Positions 9,862-21,949 are shown, numbered from the stretch's first letter. The stretch is DNA of 64,000 bases from Phoma sp. XZ068 (GCA_004835665.1 RBKR01000004.1:1674001-1738000), one strand, 5' to 3'. Made by a program: numbers and translations. The notes: a model not told the origin generated them from the sequence alone.

Positions 9862-11707
9862 ATGGCGAACAAGCGCAAGCTCAACGAACATGATGTTCCA
9901 GAGGAGACGTCACCTCAACCTACAAAGCGCAGAGCGAGCGATGCTTCAGAGATTGACGAGCCTACCACACCCTCCAAACCGATCACTGCGCCCGCTGCCT
10001 CGTTCGCCGAATTCGAACTCGAGCCACGACTCCTGAGAGGCATAAGAGATCAAAAGTGGAGCTCCCCGACCGCTGTGCAATCGAAAGCCATCCCGCTCGC
10101 CCTGCAAGGCCGAGATATTCTTGCTCGTAGTGGCACAGGAACGGGAAAGACGGCAGCGTATCTGCTTCCAGTCCTTCACAATGCTCTGAGGCGAAAGGGA
10201 AAGACCTCACTGATTCTAGTCCCCACGAAAGAACTAGCGCTACAAATCACCAAGGTAGCGAAGGCACTATCAACACACTGCGGGCAAGAGGTCCGGATAC
10301 AGAACATTGCTGGCAAGGAATCAGAAGCTGTCACCAAGGCGAAGCTGGCGGACAACCCAGAAATTGTTATTGCGACTCCTGCACGAGCGAGTGCCAACAT
10401 CAACAACGGCGCGCTGTCCATCGCGGAGTTGGCCCACCTGGTGGTCGACGAAGGAGATCTGGTTATGGGTTATGGGTTCAAGGAAGATCTCGATCAGATT
10501 GCGCTGAACATCCCAAAGGGTGTTCAGATCTTCCTCATGTCAGCCACACTGAATACCGAGGTCGAGTCGCTTGGAAGCTTGCTGTGCACGGACCCGGTGG
10601 TGCTTAAGCTGGACGACCTGGATAAGGACGCTCAAAAGGTGAAGCAATATGTCATCAAGTGCGCGGAGGAAGAGAAATTCTTGTTGATCTATGCCATGTT
10701 CAAGCTCAGGCTGATCAAGGGCAAGACGATCGTTTTTGTTGGCGACACAGACCGCTCGTACCGCGTGAAGCTGTTCCTCGAGCAGTTCGGTATCAAGTCT
10801 TGTGTTTTGAACTCGGAGCTGCCGCTGGCATCACGTCTGCACATTGTGGAGGAGTTCAACAAGAACATTTACAATATTCTGATTGCATCAGACGAGACCG
10901 AGATCTTGGGGTCAAGAAAGAAAGATGATGATACTTCTCGGCCGAAGAAGAAATACAAGACAGAAAAGAAGGCCGCCGACACAGATTCTGGCGTATCCCG
11001 CGGTATCGACTTCCTGAATGTTTCCTGCGTTCTCAATTTCGACTTCCCCTCCTCGTATAAATCGTACTTCCACCGAATTGGCCGAACAGCCCGCGCTGGC
11101 AAATCCGGCACAGCGATCTCATTCACCATACCGAAGGATAAGTACCGTAAGCACAAGCCGACGACATTCGCTGCCTGTGAGAACGATGAAGAGGTTTTGG
11201 AGAAGGTAGAGAAGCACCAGAAAGACGGCCAAAAGCTGGAGAATTACAACTTCGACATGAAGCGCCTTGAGCCCTTCAGGTACCGCTTCGGCGATGCGCT
11301 GCGTTCAGTCACAAGAATTGCCATCCGCGAAGCACGGATCAAGGAGATCAGAATGGAGCTCTCGAAGTCACAGAAGCTCTCCCGCTACGTAGGTGACTCT
11401 GTCTTTTCTATCTCAACCACAGCTAACATCGATGCAGTTCGAAGAGAACCCTGAGGCGCTCGCACATCTCCGCCACGATCAGACCCTCAACCACCCGGCT
11501 CGCATACAACCCCATCTCAAGCACATCCCAGATTATCTTTTGCCAGGCGGTAGGAAACCAGAAGACGTCGGTTTCGTTGGCCTGAACATGCCTAAGCCCG
11601 GCGGCAGGAAGTTTGTCAAAGGTGGAAGGAGGAAGGTTGTTCGTGGAAGGAATGGCAAGGTCGACCCGTTGAAGACGTTCAACGCGAGGGGAAAGGGCAA
11701 GAAATAG
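9862..11707 (+). CDS. DBP9: ATP-dependent RNA helicase Dbp9 (DEAD-box family), 598 aa
   Basis: Exons are 9862-11388 and 11438-11707; the 49-nt intron has GTAGGT and GCTAAC signals. The start is the ATG followed by ANKRKLNEH; the longer open frame upstream is leader. Motifs in order are Q-motif region F-x-x-F-x-L-x-x-R-L-L-R-G-I (about 48-61), motif I GTGTGKT (91-97), PTKELALQ (121-128), ATPAR (171-175), motif II (196-199), motif III SAT (227-229) and motif VI HRIGRTARAG. A lysine/arginine/glycine-rich tail is typical of Dbp9. Dbp9 acts in the nucleolus in 27S pre-rRNA processing and 60S subunit assembly. Motif II is DEGD rather than DEAD, an unusual change at the catalytic site. Confidence 0.92.
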
Positions 11708-13973
11708 GCCATTGAATCTTAGAAGGGCTGAATACTAAGACTGACCCTTTGATCTGCTCATAATTTGATGTCTCCATACTCTGTACCCTTCCATCTTCTT
11801 GTCATCCTACCAGCTTCAATGTCAAAATCCGGTCAGTGTACACGTAAATGGCAACTCTTTGGTCGTGCAACGCCATCGCCATGCACTGAATATCCGCAAC
11901 TTTCTACAGGGTTTAGCAACTGATTTACTAACCAAAGAAAATCCTCCGATTTCCAAGGTAATGCAGATGGGGATATCTAGGAATATTCTTAATAACTCAG
12001 CAAAGCGGCAAGGCATCATCACTGTGATGCTCACTTCCCTAGATTATTATGTCTCTCCTACGAAGGCAGGTAGCAGGGTCCATCGCTCGAAGTCACGCGC
12101 CTGGATACTTCCTTCACACAATGCTCTCGTAGCAGTCGTTTCAAGATATCGACCTTAACATGATCTGCAGAGGGACTGTCTTTGCGTACCGCTCGAGTCC
12201 TTAGAATTACGTTGTCGCGAACGAAATTGGTTATTGATAGCCAATATTTGCACGATGCCACTGCTCATACGGCGCTTTCACATCTTGACTGTCAACAGAA
12301 TATTCGTGTTGAAATCCAATACATGCAGCTGAATGCGTACGCAGGCCTTCTCTCTTGCAAGGTTAGTCGAGCCTAGGATGAAGTAGTCTTCACATGGCTT
12401 TTTCCATCGTTGCTTAGTGCATAGCAGAGAATTCAACTTCCCAACTTAAAATACCCGTGGACGGCTAAGTGCAATGCTTTCAGAAGAATACTTCCCGTAT
12501 GCAGTCCGAAAGGAGGTCAGGAGTTCACAGCTCTGAGGATGCGCGGCCGAAGAACAGCAGGCAATGACATTGAGAGTGCGTTGGATCAGTTGCTACAAGT
12601 ATAATTCTGATGGTCTGGCAGCGCGTTGTCGAACGAAGGGATGTAAAGCGCCATCAAACGGATCGTGAATGAGTAGGCGGCGATAAGTTTTGAGACCATC
12701 CATGCCTGTATGTGAGAGCAACACAAATCGGAAACCGTTGTCAGGTTTGCGGTTTGTCGAAATTCAAGGACGAGGCTCTGTGAGCTACGCGAAAGGGGAA
12801 GCTACCACAGTAGGTTGCATTGTCCGAGAATTAAGCTAGGGTGGGTCGTTCTTAGGACCGGGCCGCTGTGGAACGACAAAGTGGGGTCAGCTGCCGCGGT
12901 GCAACATGCCAGACGGAGTTTCCTTAGAAATACCAACATACCGGTGCTAACGCATCCTTACAGCCACCTTGCTGTTTGGCATAGGGAGGAGTCATAGCCG
13001 GCTGATAAGACTTGCTTTTGAGCCCCGGAAGGCCACGTACCGTACGTGCGTGTCTCATTCTTGATTCAGCCAATGTCCGCAGCCGAGATACTTATGTTCC
13101 TTCCCGATTATTGCCCTTGTTCCGGACCGACTTTCATATGAACTGCGTCTGTGAGACGGCAGAGTGCGTGCGTCAACCAGGGGCTTTGATGAAGAGCGCG
13201 TGGGTGTACTTGTACAGCTCAGATGTAAGCTATGTCCAGACAGGTGTGTTTGCCTTATTCGCCTGATTTGCCTGGACACAAGGAGTCACACTCGGAGACA
13301 AGCGCAGCCTGCATCAACGTTTGAGACTGTGTTTTGCTCACTCGGTGAGAAGATCCACGTCGTTCGATTTCGACGTCCGAGCAGGCCTTTGATTCGGTAG
13401 AGGCATGCTCGATGCAATGAGAAGATATGTGCAGGCCATGTCATAATGAAGGCATGTCTGCACCTGGCCATGTGCACAAAGCCTGTGGCTTGATTGCGAT
13501 TGAGCCCAGATCAAAGTCAGGCTTGCGGCTGCGAGACCTATGATCGTAGGAGGAGGATGATTCGCTGTCAGGAGGTTAGGGTGCTGGCAACCATGCCCAA
13601 TCGGACATTGCTCCTATTATTCACATATCGTAGCAATCCCTGACTGATTACCGTCCTGCAATGCAAAAAGACACCAATAGAACTTTTTTACACTTAGGAT
13701 TTCGGCTTGAGATGATGCCGCGTGTAACGCGCAAGTCGTTACCAATCATTCCGATTACCTGCGAGTAATATTAAGACGTCATAAATGAGTCGATCTTTCC
13801 TATTCAAATAAATAGATAATCACCTGCAAAAGTAACAAGGACCAGAGGCTTGCCCCTTCGATTAGACAAAAACAAGACAGTACGCTCGCACATCGATCGC
13901 ATGCTTAAGTATAGTGTGACACGAGTAGATTGACAGAAGACCACCGAGATAGAAATCTAGATCCATTGCTCCC
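11708..13973. other. Long intergenic region, no supported gene
   Basis: This 2.3 kb gap lies between the 3' ends of two convergent genes. Scattered open frames of 60-119 codons exist on both strands (for example 11799-12158, 12058-12261, 13012-13266). None has a recognised domain, a consistent splice continuation or protein-like composition. No RNA gene, tandem repeat or transposon end was found by eye. A decayed element cannot be excluded without a similarity search. Confidence 0.5.
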
Positions 13974-15920
13974 TCAGTATGACCCATCCTTACTCCGTGT
14001 TCTTCTAATGTTATAAGTCGTTTCGTGAGAACGGAATACCGACGAGGTGCTGAGACTACGGCCTCTTCTTGATTTAAATATGAAATCGCGAATTCGATGA
14101 TGATATGTATGCTCCGTCGGCGATGGTGATCGAGTTTCGTCGAGTCGGTATTGGTACAATGTCGTTGGACTGCTTGACAAATGTATGGGAGATGTCACCA
14201 CTTGCTCGGAAGGGACCTCATCTGGTGCGGCATGTGGGTCCTCCTGAGGACAGACAATTGTAATCCTAGGTGTAATAGAACGAAATACCGGCGTTACAGC
14301 TTGCATATTTGCGCTGGATCTTGTGCTGTGTACAGGAATATCGATAGAAGGGGACAGTGATCTCGGTAGCGGAAAGTCCCATGGGTTGTCCAACTGCCCT
14401 TCGGCGTCATAGGTAGAATCCCTGTGTACAACTTCGTGTTTAGTGCTTCCCGCTCCACCATCGGTAAGTTGAGAGTGGCGGCTTGATAGCCCACCAGTGA
14501 TAAATTTCACTGGATTTGCAGAGAGCGCATCCCCGCTGTTACTCATGCTGGTGGTGCTAATGTCCCTTCCAATGGTTTCAAAACTACTGCGGCTATCCCT
14601 TAACCAGTATTGGGTAGCAGGCTCTGTCCACGATTCTTCACTCGGATATCGATACCCGTGGCCTTCGAGCGCATCCTGGAGAATGTTTTGGTACAGCGCT
14701 TTCTCGATTGCATTGTTTCGGAGTGATTTCCAAAGCCACGCCCGAATCCGACCTTTGATGGTCCGCTCATCATGAATATCGAATATCGCACTTTCGCTCA
14801 TTGATCTCTCTAGTATCTGGGAAGCTGCGAGTGATTCATTCTTAAATTTCACGGGATCGGACGATCTTCTACCACTTGCCAATACTGCTGGCTCCGCATT
14901 TGAGCTCTCACCCTTGGTATGCGCTGTGTTTGCCTCACTACACCAATCGGAACTGTATCCCTGGTAGTAGGTTGCTGTAGAACGATCAAAGCTCGGTGAT
15001 GTTGCTACGTTACGCGTCGGCGGCGGCTCCTCAAGCCAATTAGGAACGTTTTCTGCCCCCAATATATTGGTCTGAGTATAGTTGACTTCTCCGAACTGTT
15101 TTCCAAGGCCATCAAGCTCAACAGTTCCGGTTGTTTCATATTGTGGAGCGGCTCTGTTTGCCCGTGTTGGCCGTTCTGATGGAGACAATTGTAAAGAATT
15201 TAAGGCCTCTAATACGTGAGATCGAGTTGGTTGCACCACTTGCGGGAAGAGTGGAAAGGGAGCATGTGGTGGGGGAAGAGGAGGAGGATGTGGTGGTGGT
15301 GATGTTGATGGCAACAAGTCTCCCCCATTTGAACCAATTGGAGCCAGGTGATTTGCTGATGGCGGCGGTGGAGGAGCCAAGGGTGCAGATACGGCGAACG
15401 GCGATGTTTGTACGTAAGTTTGAACAGGGACGCCGTTTCCGTCCGGACTCTGAGACTCGTTCACAAATAATTCAGGCAAATCGTACTGATAGAAGTTGGT
15501 TTCCTCTTCCATGAATCTCCAATCCGCGCCTGTGAGAGTACGCTCTGCTTCAAAGAGGTCGGTTTCCAGAACACCCAGATCGTTGCGAGTTGCTTGGACC
15601 TCGTTGTATAGCTCAGTCAACACAGGAACAACATTCTCAAAACCCTGGTTCATGGCATCACGTACACCGTTCATGAACGCTGCTTCCGCGTCACCCGCCT
15701 TCACACGTTTCGCCTGAACCTTCTTGTTAAGAGCCCGTACCTTCTGGCGTCTCACCATGATCTCTTCTCGGGATCTGGCAAGCTTCTCTTGCTTGTTGGC
15801 TGCATCCTGAATAGATTTGCGAATGCCCTGGAGGGTGTCTTCGGGAGAACAATACTGGCGTGTGATAGAATCGGCCTGCTTGGGGTCTTGAGCGTATATA
15901 GAAGGATCTTGACGATACAT
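13974..15920 (-). CDS. Conserved fungal coiled-coil protein with proline-rich middle, 648 aa
   Basis: One uninterrupted exon starts at the ATG at 15920; the open frame extends about 13 codons further upstream but only with a GTG. Residues about 20-160 are strongly helical and charged (D-A-A-N-K-Q-E-K-L-A-R-S-R-E-E and similar), predicted to form a coiled coil. A poly-proline segment around 180-225 (P-P-P-P-P-S-A-N-H, then P-P-P-H-P-P-P-L-P-P-P) could bind SH3 or WW partners. The rest is serine-rich and probably disordered, with many S-P sites, ending in R-R-T-R-S-K-D. I do not recognise the family and assign no function. An extra 5' exon is possible in 15960-16155 but could not be joined convincingly. 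Confidence 0.75.
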   Translation of the reverse strand: MYRQDPSIYAQDPKQADSITRQYCSPEDTLQGIRKSIQDAANKQEKLARSREEIMVRRQKVRALNKKVQAKRVKAGDAEAAFMNGVRDAMNQGFENVVPVLTELYNEVQATRNDLGVLETDLFEAERTLTGADWRFMEEETNFYQYDLPELFVNESQSPDGNGVPVQTYVQTSPFAVSAPLAPPPPPSANHLAPIGSNGGDLLPSTSPPPHPPPLPPPHAPFPLFPQVVQPTRSHVLEALNSLQLSPSERPTRANRAAPQYETTGTVELDGLGKQFGEVNYTQTNILGAENVPNWLEEPPPTRNVATSPSFDRSTATYYQGYSSDWCSEANTAHTKGESSNAEPAVLASGRRSSDPVKFKNESLAASQILERSMSESAIFDIHDERTIKGRIRAWLWKSLRNNAIEKALYQNILQDALEGHGYRYPSEESWTEPATQYWLRDSRSSFETIGRDISTTSMSNSGDALSANPVKFITGGLSSRHSQLTDGGAGSTKHEVVHRDSTYDAEGQLDNPWDFPLPRSLSPSIDIPVHSTRSSANMQAVTPVFRSITPRITIVCPQEDPHAAPDEVPSEQVVTSPIHLSSSPTTLYQYRLDETRSPSPTEHTYHHRIRDFIFKSRRGRSLSTSSVFRSHETTYNIRRTRSKDGSY

Positions 15921-16661
15921 GATGATCGTGTAGCAGAGACCGAAAAGAAAGCAAGCCACTCATCCTCACCAGACGATACCAGATAGATTGCTCATAGTGT
16001 TTGAGCTGAAGAGATATAGGTTCCATATGACGACCACGATAGTTTCGACAATTTAAAGGCTGTAAGGCATTGATTAGGCTGGTGGACAAACACCGTGGTG
16101 TGCATAGGAGTATACTCGCCACACGTGGGATGACCCAAGAGGCGAGTTGCTGCATATGAATGCGTGTGGATGTACTAGGTTTAAAGGAGGAAAGACTGAT
16201 GCTCCTCCGTTCAAGGTTAGCCGAAACTCAGAAATGTGCAATCTGCCTTAGCGCATATGTGTGTTGTCCCCCTGTGAGTGAACCGTACGGGCGGCGCCTG
16301 CACAAGGTCGGGTGACAATGGCGGTCAAGCCATCGGCAGCACGGTTCGGCGCGTCGCCTTTTCGCATAAGGCAACACCAGCCTTCGCTCTGCGCCAATCT
16401 CCCACAAACCCCTGTAACCTATCGCACGCGCTTGCAGCCATACTTTAACTGGTACACCATGCACATGCTGTTCTGCAGGTATGAGTTAAGAAGCGGAGAC
16501 TGTACCGAAGCGAACGGTAGTTGCAGCGGACATGCGATATACCCCACCATTGCTAGATATGAATCACGGGCGCAGAGCCGCATCGCTTCTGCCGTGAACA
16601 TGTATAAGAGTGGACCCGATGAGTGTGATTGCCGATCTAGGAGACGAAGCAATACGCCATA
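15921..16661. other. Intergenic between divergent genes
   Basis: This shared upstream region of the coiled-coil gene (-) and the DUF6590 gene (+) has a GC-rich segment around 16255-16420. The open frames present overlap on both strands and carry no domain. It may include untranslated leader of the minus-strand gene. Confidence 0.45.
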
Positions 16662-17735
16662 ATGTCGTCGAGCGATTGGATTTGGTGTCCAACTAACAAC
16701 AATTATTACTATTATACTCACGAGGGTGGTGCGCCAGACCTTACACATCAGCCTCGTTGCAGCTGCTTGCTAACATACTGACAATGTTGTGGTAGGCAAC
16801 CCTACAATTCACTGGGCCCCAGCGCAGGCCACGCAGGCCACTCAGTCAGCACATCATAACCGGGTAGATTCTGGCCAGCAACAGGTTGCACAGGGATACC
16901 AGATTGATGCTGCACACACTCAAGTTGACGCATCAAATGGTGCTGCCAACCAGGCACAGCCCGCTCCGCCCGGTACTGTTCTCATACATGCTGTAGTCTG
17001 TGTTATATAGCTAATGATTATCGACAGTTCCTGAAGACATTCGTCAAAGAGAAAGTAATTTCATTGCCGGTACTCCCGAGCAGGGATGGTACGACACCCT
17101 GGATTCGAGTAAGTTTCAAGTAAGCTCGGAAGATCCGGACTCTAACTCTTTCAAGGTTACAGGATGCGGACTGGTGCTGAAGCACGTGAGTTTTTCAAGC
17201 GTGGCAGGGTGTTTGCAATGCTCTACACGGAGAATGCAGGTCCAAATGCCAGACATGGTGTGGATGATGATGCCTTCACTGTCGTTCGCTTTGGAGGAAA
17301 GGTGTTTACCCAAATTCGACGCTTTGTAGTTGTTTCTGTCAGAAGAAACTTTGTACACGCTTGGTAAGTACCATGTCCTTCTGAAATGGCCTCGAGATTG
17401 ATCATATTAGTGCTATCTCGACGTACGGCCGCCAGGGCACTTTAAAACATGGCTGTGACCCTGGTGAGCATGCTGTTGTCTACAACACAGGCATGGACCC
17501 AAACGCTTGCTACAAAGCGGGTGAAAAGGCGAGAGGTCTCTACAAAGCACCCATCCAGGTGTATCCAGCTGATACGACAACCTACCTGACCTCAGACTCG
17601 CGCATTCGTTTCGGGAAAATTTACTCGGTCGAGTGGAATGTCAAAGTCAAAGACATCGGTTGCGTTGTGGACAAAGACCTCGACATGCTCATCTCGCACC
17701 ACAACGAGGAGGACTCAAGGTGGGATCGTCGCTAG
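16662..17735 (+). CDS. DUF6590 domain protein, about 284 aa, five exons
   Basis: Exons 16662-16725, 16796-16972, 17028-17108, 17156-17363 and 17411-17735 join in phase. The first donor is weak and could lie 3 nt downstream. The N-terminus is aromatic and N/Y-rich (DWIWCPTNNNYYYYY), a usual lead-in for this family. The core has F-F-K-R-G-R-V-F, V-V-R-F-G-G-K-V, F-V-V-V-S-V-R-R-N-F and, across the last intron, H-A-C-A-I-S-T-Y-G. These match the DUF6590 pattern of a phospho- or ligand-type F-V-V-v-r fold followed by C-x-I-x-T-Y-G; the later R-I-R-F-G-K-I-Y-S-V-E block is its most conserved part. DUF6590 is fungal-specific, often expanded, and of unknown function. A decayed relative lies downstream. 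Confidence 0.75.
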
Positions 17736-18899
17736 GCTTCATGACAGGCTGTTCTTATACATCCGCAACCCAGACTGACCATACGTTTCCTTGTTTTACC
17801 GGAATTATCGTGATAACAATACGTTGCGCGGGTACGCTTTCTTATCTCTTAGCAATAACGTTATTGATAATGATTATATAAATTATTAAATCGATCGACA
17901 TTCTCCTCGGATTCGTATGAGTAATAGTGTTGCTCATGTATTGATTCAGATATGAACCTTTTATACTTGATCTCTTTGCGGCAATTTCATCATCACCAAG
18001 TGTTCGGCCTGCAATCAGGTAACCGAGAAAAAACTTCTTTAGAATTGTGGAATGATCGAAGATGTCAATTTGACGAGGCCTTCAGGAGTTGCAGAATCGT
18101 TGGTATGAGTCTGAGGTTTGGGGTTTGGAGAAGGTTCAGACGCCTATCACAACTTCGCATTTCAGTGCGTTCACACCCACAGCCCTACAATTTCGCCTAC
18201 CTGTCCGAAATTCCTAAAAGATTCCACTATCAGAACTGGTCCATCATTCTACATCAGCATAGTCTTGCTGACATGTATCGCGTCACTCTCACCATGAGGC
18301 TCTGGCCGAAGTGATCACAACTCCAATTACCTTCCAGTGACACCTGGAAAGGAAGCCTTCGACACACCAGCAGATAGTTGAACTCAGTTTCTTCAATCTG
18401 AGGAACTAGTCTAACACAACGCGGTACCACGTAAGTAAACGAGTATGTTAAGTTATATGAAAGCTAATTTACATGGTTAAGCGGAAATCATTGTAACTTA
18501 TAGATGGTGAATTGCGCTTTTCCCTTAAAACTTCCAATTTTCGTCATAGAGAAGCGGCTTATCAACCATGCCATACTAGTCCCGTGCATGTGTGGGTAAG
18601 GCCAAGTGTAGTTGCAGCATTCGAGACCATTATCGATACGAGGATACGTGAGATGATACTGTGGCGAAACATCAAGCTACAGTTTCGTCCTATTTAGTCC
18701 TAGATACTGGTGTGAGTATAGTGGTAATTTTGTCTTTTTCTTTACTCCCACCCAACAAAATCACTAGCATGGCAAACTCTCGTCTAGTATTTTGTACCTT
18801 CAAGATCACAAGGCGACGATGCTTGGTTATACGTCTTAGGGGACGAGGATGAAAGACAAGCACCTCCACAACCTGTGACTGTTCCTCCATGGCTGGGAT
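17736..18899. other. AT-rich intergenic region, possible gene remnants
   Basis: The sequence from about 17800 to 18500 is AT-rich and broken by stops in all frames. Short peptide-like stretches appear in shifting frames around 18100-18350 but I could not align them to a family. It may be part of the decayed DUF6590 unit downstream or unrelated debris. Confidence 0.4.
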
Positions 18900-19430
18900 G
18901 GTAAATTCAAATCAAAGAAAGTAGGTCCTGAAATATGGCAAAGGTACCAGCCTGGCCAAACCTCCGTCACGAAGTGTCGATCGAAATATAAACATATGAG
19001 CTATTCAGAATTGCAAAATTCGAAAGGGTTTCGCCATGCTCTATACCAAGTATAGTGGCTCGTATGCTTTGAGTGATGCCTACACTTGGGTTTGGTGAGG
19101 AGAATCAATGTATAGCCAACTTCGTCCAAATAGTAGTTTCTTAATGAAAGGGATTCCTTTTCATGCGTCGAGTATAAGTGGCCTAGCACTTTCTCGAGAT
19201 ACGCTCCCGATGGTTGATATTCTCAAAGATGTGGCTGCGATGCCGGAGGACATGCATTCATGTAGAATCGTGAACTTGAGTTCAACATTTGCTGGCTTCT
19301 GGATCAAAATGAAGGGTTCTATACGAGGTTGCGGATAACACCGTCTACCAGGCTTCGATATCTGGCATTCGCTTTGGCAAGATAAAGACCACTGATGCCG
19401 GTTTCAATCGAAAAGGCCTGACCACGATCG
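18900..19430 (+). pseudogene. Decayed DUF6590 paralog
   Basis: The plus strand holds pieces matching the intact DUF6590 gene in the same order but in different frames and with stops. Near 19027-19062 a K-G-F-A-M-L-Y-T-K block parallels R-V-F-A-M-L-Y-T-E. At 19078-19143 there is D-A-Y-T-W-V followed, after a frame change, by F-G-E-E-N-Q and I-V-V-S, paralleling D-A-F-T-V-V-R-F-G-G and F-V-V-V-S. At 19360-19390 S-G-I-R-F-G-K-I-K parallels S-R-I-R-F-G-K-I-Y. Spacing between the first and last blocks is about 329 nt against 385 nt in the intact gene, which has a 47-nt intron there. The copy is clearly non-functional. Confidence 0.7.
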
Positions 19431-19739
19431 CCTCTTGAGCATCCCTAATCTAGGTCATTGCCACGAGCATGAACACAAGGAAAACTGTGAAAGGGCGATC
19501 AACTATTCTGCCATACAACAGACAACGAGCATCTTCGTCTGTTAATGTATCTATGGTTGAACCAAAATCCACAGGATCGTCCGTATGAATACGCCGTCGA
19601 TTCTCCGAGAGGGTATCATCCCAAGCCATCCCAAACGCCGTATACAACCAATGCTGAACACCACCCATGCTAACAACAATTATAACTAAAAGAGGTCCGA
19701 AGACCAAAGAACCTATCCCAAGTCTTTCGCAGCACTCAC

Positions 19740-21201
19740 TCACAGGTCGCCTAGGTTTAGAACATCTTCCAAAGCGCCGTCCATTTCGCAGACGTCGGCT
19801 ACACTCCCACCAATCCAGTTCGGCCCTTCGTCATCACCGTCGACGTGCATTTTGTCGCCCTCCCCGTCGGTTTTCATGTCGACTGTGATGCCCTCGCCCA
19901 GCCACTTGGCCAGGCCACTCTTGTCTTGCCCTATGCCATTTATGATGCCGTTTGTGCGCTCCTTCTTCTTCTGCGGCGAGGGGTAGATGTCTTCTATCCC
20001 TGGTACGTCCAAGAAGGTTGAATTTGTAATGTTGCCGGCGAGTATGGGTGTTTGGCCAAGATAGCCGTCGCCGAGTTGTAAAGCCAGTCTCAAGTCCTCC
20101 ATGCATAAAAGCTTCCTTTTCTTTCTCTCTTCCTGCTCAACGGGTAACTCGCCCTTCGCATCGCGCAATGTCTCGCCCCGGTCGGCCAATCGTTCCTCTC
20201 TCTCCACTCTCTTTTTGAACGCACCCGTCCGCACATATCCATTTCCGTTCACTGCCACTTTACCGAGGAAGGAGGCGAGCGCTTCTTTGATGTATGTCTC
20301 AGTCGCGAGGTTCATGAGGTCAGGACAATCTGGTGTGTGGCCTTGTGGGAGTCCGAATTCGTAGCAACTGGGTAGGAGGCGCGCGGAGATGGACGATGAG
20401 GTGGGAAACTCGTGAGTTTCGCTAAACAAGGGTGCTGTGTAGCGTTTCCGGATTTCGAGATCCCAGTCTATCCCTCATATTAGCATCCGTTCAATGGTCG
20501 AATGGAGAGTTGTGAAAATGATAGGTATCCACTCAAGGATTCTGAGGAGAGCCGGAATCGTAAGTTATAGACTTACTGGTTTTATAGCCTCCAGCAGGTC
20601 CCACAGGACCAATCTCAGGCTGTTTCCCCCGCTTCATCTCAACCAGCTCGTTCACCGGTCCCATAGCACCAATTCCTGATCCCTCCTGGCCTACCGCGGA
20701 CGCAGCCTCCGCAGCAGGTATAGTCTTCAATCTTTTCCTCTCCCGTCTCGACAATTGCATAACCTCATACTTGAGTCGTTTCTCGCTCTCATCCCCTTGC
20801 CCTTTGACTGTACTGCTCGAGGGCTTATCTGTGCTTGACACCCAACTCGCAATCCCCGCCTCGGGCGCATCGCGCCATATGTTTGCATAGATGGCCGCGA
20901 CGAGTGTGTTGTGGGCGTGTTCTAGCGCCGCGGTATTGAGTATCTTGCTAAGCTTGGAGCCCAGCTCTTCTTGGTTGAGATTACCAAGGAGAAATTGGGT
21001 GAGACTGGTCTTGTAAGTGGTCCAGTCTGTGTCGCTGATGGCACCTTTTACGGCCGAGTAGAGCGGCTCCACGTCAATTCGTGGTGTGCGTGGGGCCGTC
21101 GGCTTCTTCAGTGTGAGCGGAGGGTCGAGGTCGGGGATGCTGGAGAAGGGGAGCGTCCCCGCATTGGCCATGTTCATGTCATTTGGCTGTATTGTCGCCA
21201 T
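19740..21201 (-). CDS. hfi1: SAGA complex subunit Hfi1/Ada1, 450 aa
   Basis: Exons are 21201-20577 and 20467-19740; the intron (GTAAGT donor, TAG acceptor) joins K-T to N-W-D-L-E-I-R-K-R-Y, the hallmark block of the fungal Hfi1/Ada1 family. Upstream of it is the histone-fold-like helical region (W-T-x-Y-K-x-x-L-x-x-F-L-x-G-x-L-N-Q-E-E-L), and downstream F-P-T then L-P-x-x-Y-E-F-G-L-P-Q-G and T-E-T-Y-I-K-E-A-L. The protein is a structural subunit of the SAGA histone acetyltransferase coactivator in the nucleus. The start is the ATG followed by ATIQPNDM; the longer frame upstream begins with TTG. The C-terminus is acidic. Confidence 0.9.
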
Positions 21202-21949
21202 GTTGGCGACTGGTGGGGTATTGGTTGCGCGCAATGGCTGGTTACGTTGTCGTGGTTGTTGCAGCCGGGGACGTGTTGGCGGGCCGAACGCGCGTGATGC
21301 TTGCGGAGAGCTGGCGGCCGCAGTAGCGATCGCGAGCGCGCGCAGGGGTTACTGAGGCTGCTGCACGATCGTCTAAGGCTTGCAGATGAATCGCGGAGGT
21401 CAGCTGATCCAGTAAATGATGAATATCAGGCGCATCGACGGATATGCGGGCGTGCGTTGATGGAAACCATGTGGTAGGCGCAGTGTGAGGTTGCATGGAC
21501 GGGGGTTGCGGAGTTCACTGCCAAGCTCTGGGGTACCGACCTCGAATGTGTGATGTGATGTTTGACCATGAAAATCCACGAAAACAACACGTCTCGAGAC
21601 ATGGACGTTGCAAGCAGTGTGATTTAGAGCAACATAGTTCAAGATGTACCTGATTCTTGGAGAGCTGCGAGGAATGACAGGCAGTGACAGGTTGCACACT
21701 GCAAATGCTTCTCGCGCAATATGAAGAACATGCCTAAGAAAGTCGGCAATTTTCCGTGGTTGAAAGTTGGTCTCTATGTTTTTGTTTGCCACTATGCTTG
21801 CTTTAATTGTGCATATGTTGAGGATAGTCAAAACCATACGTATGGACGTTCTTCGTAAAACGCTATGCATTCATTTAAATATACTCCTAATACACGAACC
21901 TTTATGCAGGACACCCTGCTTTTCTAGCTGCTGTTCTGCAGCTTCACAA
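21202..21949. other. Intergenic between two minus-strand genes
   Basis: About 750 bp between the Hfi1 start and the Gcn1 stop. A 156-codon minus-strand frame (21400-21870) is present but has no domain, and its composition resembles random translation. The left part is probably the Hfi1 promoter and leader, with a CG-rich segment at 21260-21350. Confidence 0.45.

Noticed and set aside
17952..18314. 120-codon plus-strand frame downstream of the DUF6590 gene
   Set aside because: Protein-like pieces appear in several frames with stops between; could be debris but no family could be recognised.
19450..19743. 97-codon minus-strand frame next to the hfi1 stop
   Set aside because: It overlaps the 3' end of hfi1, begins inside it in another frame and has no domain despite a hydrophobic stretch.
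21400..21870. 156-codon minus-strand frame upstream of hfi1
   Set aside because: No domain, composition like random translation, and it lies between two well-defined genes.
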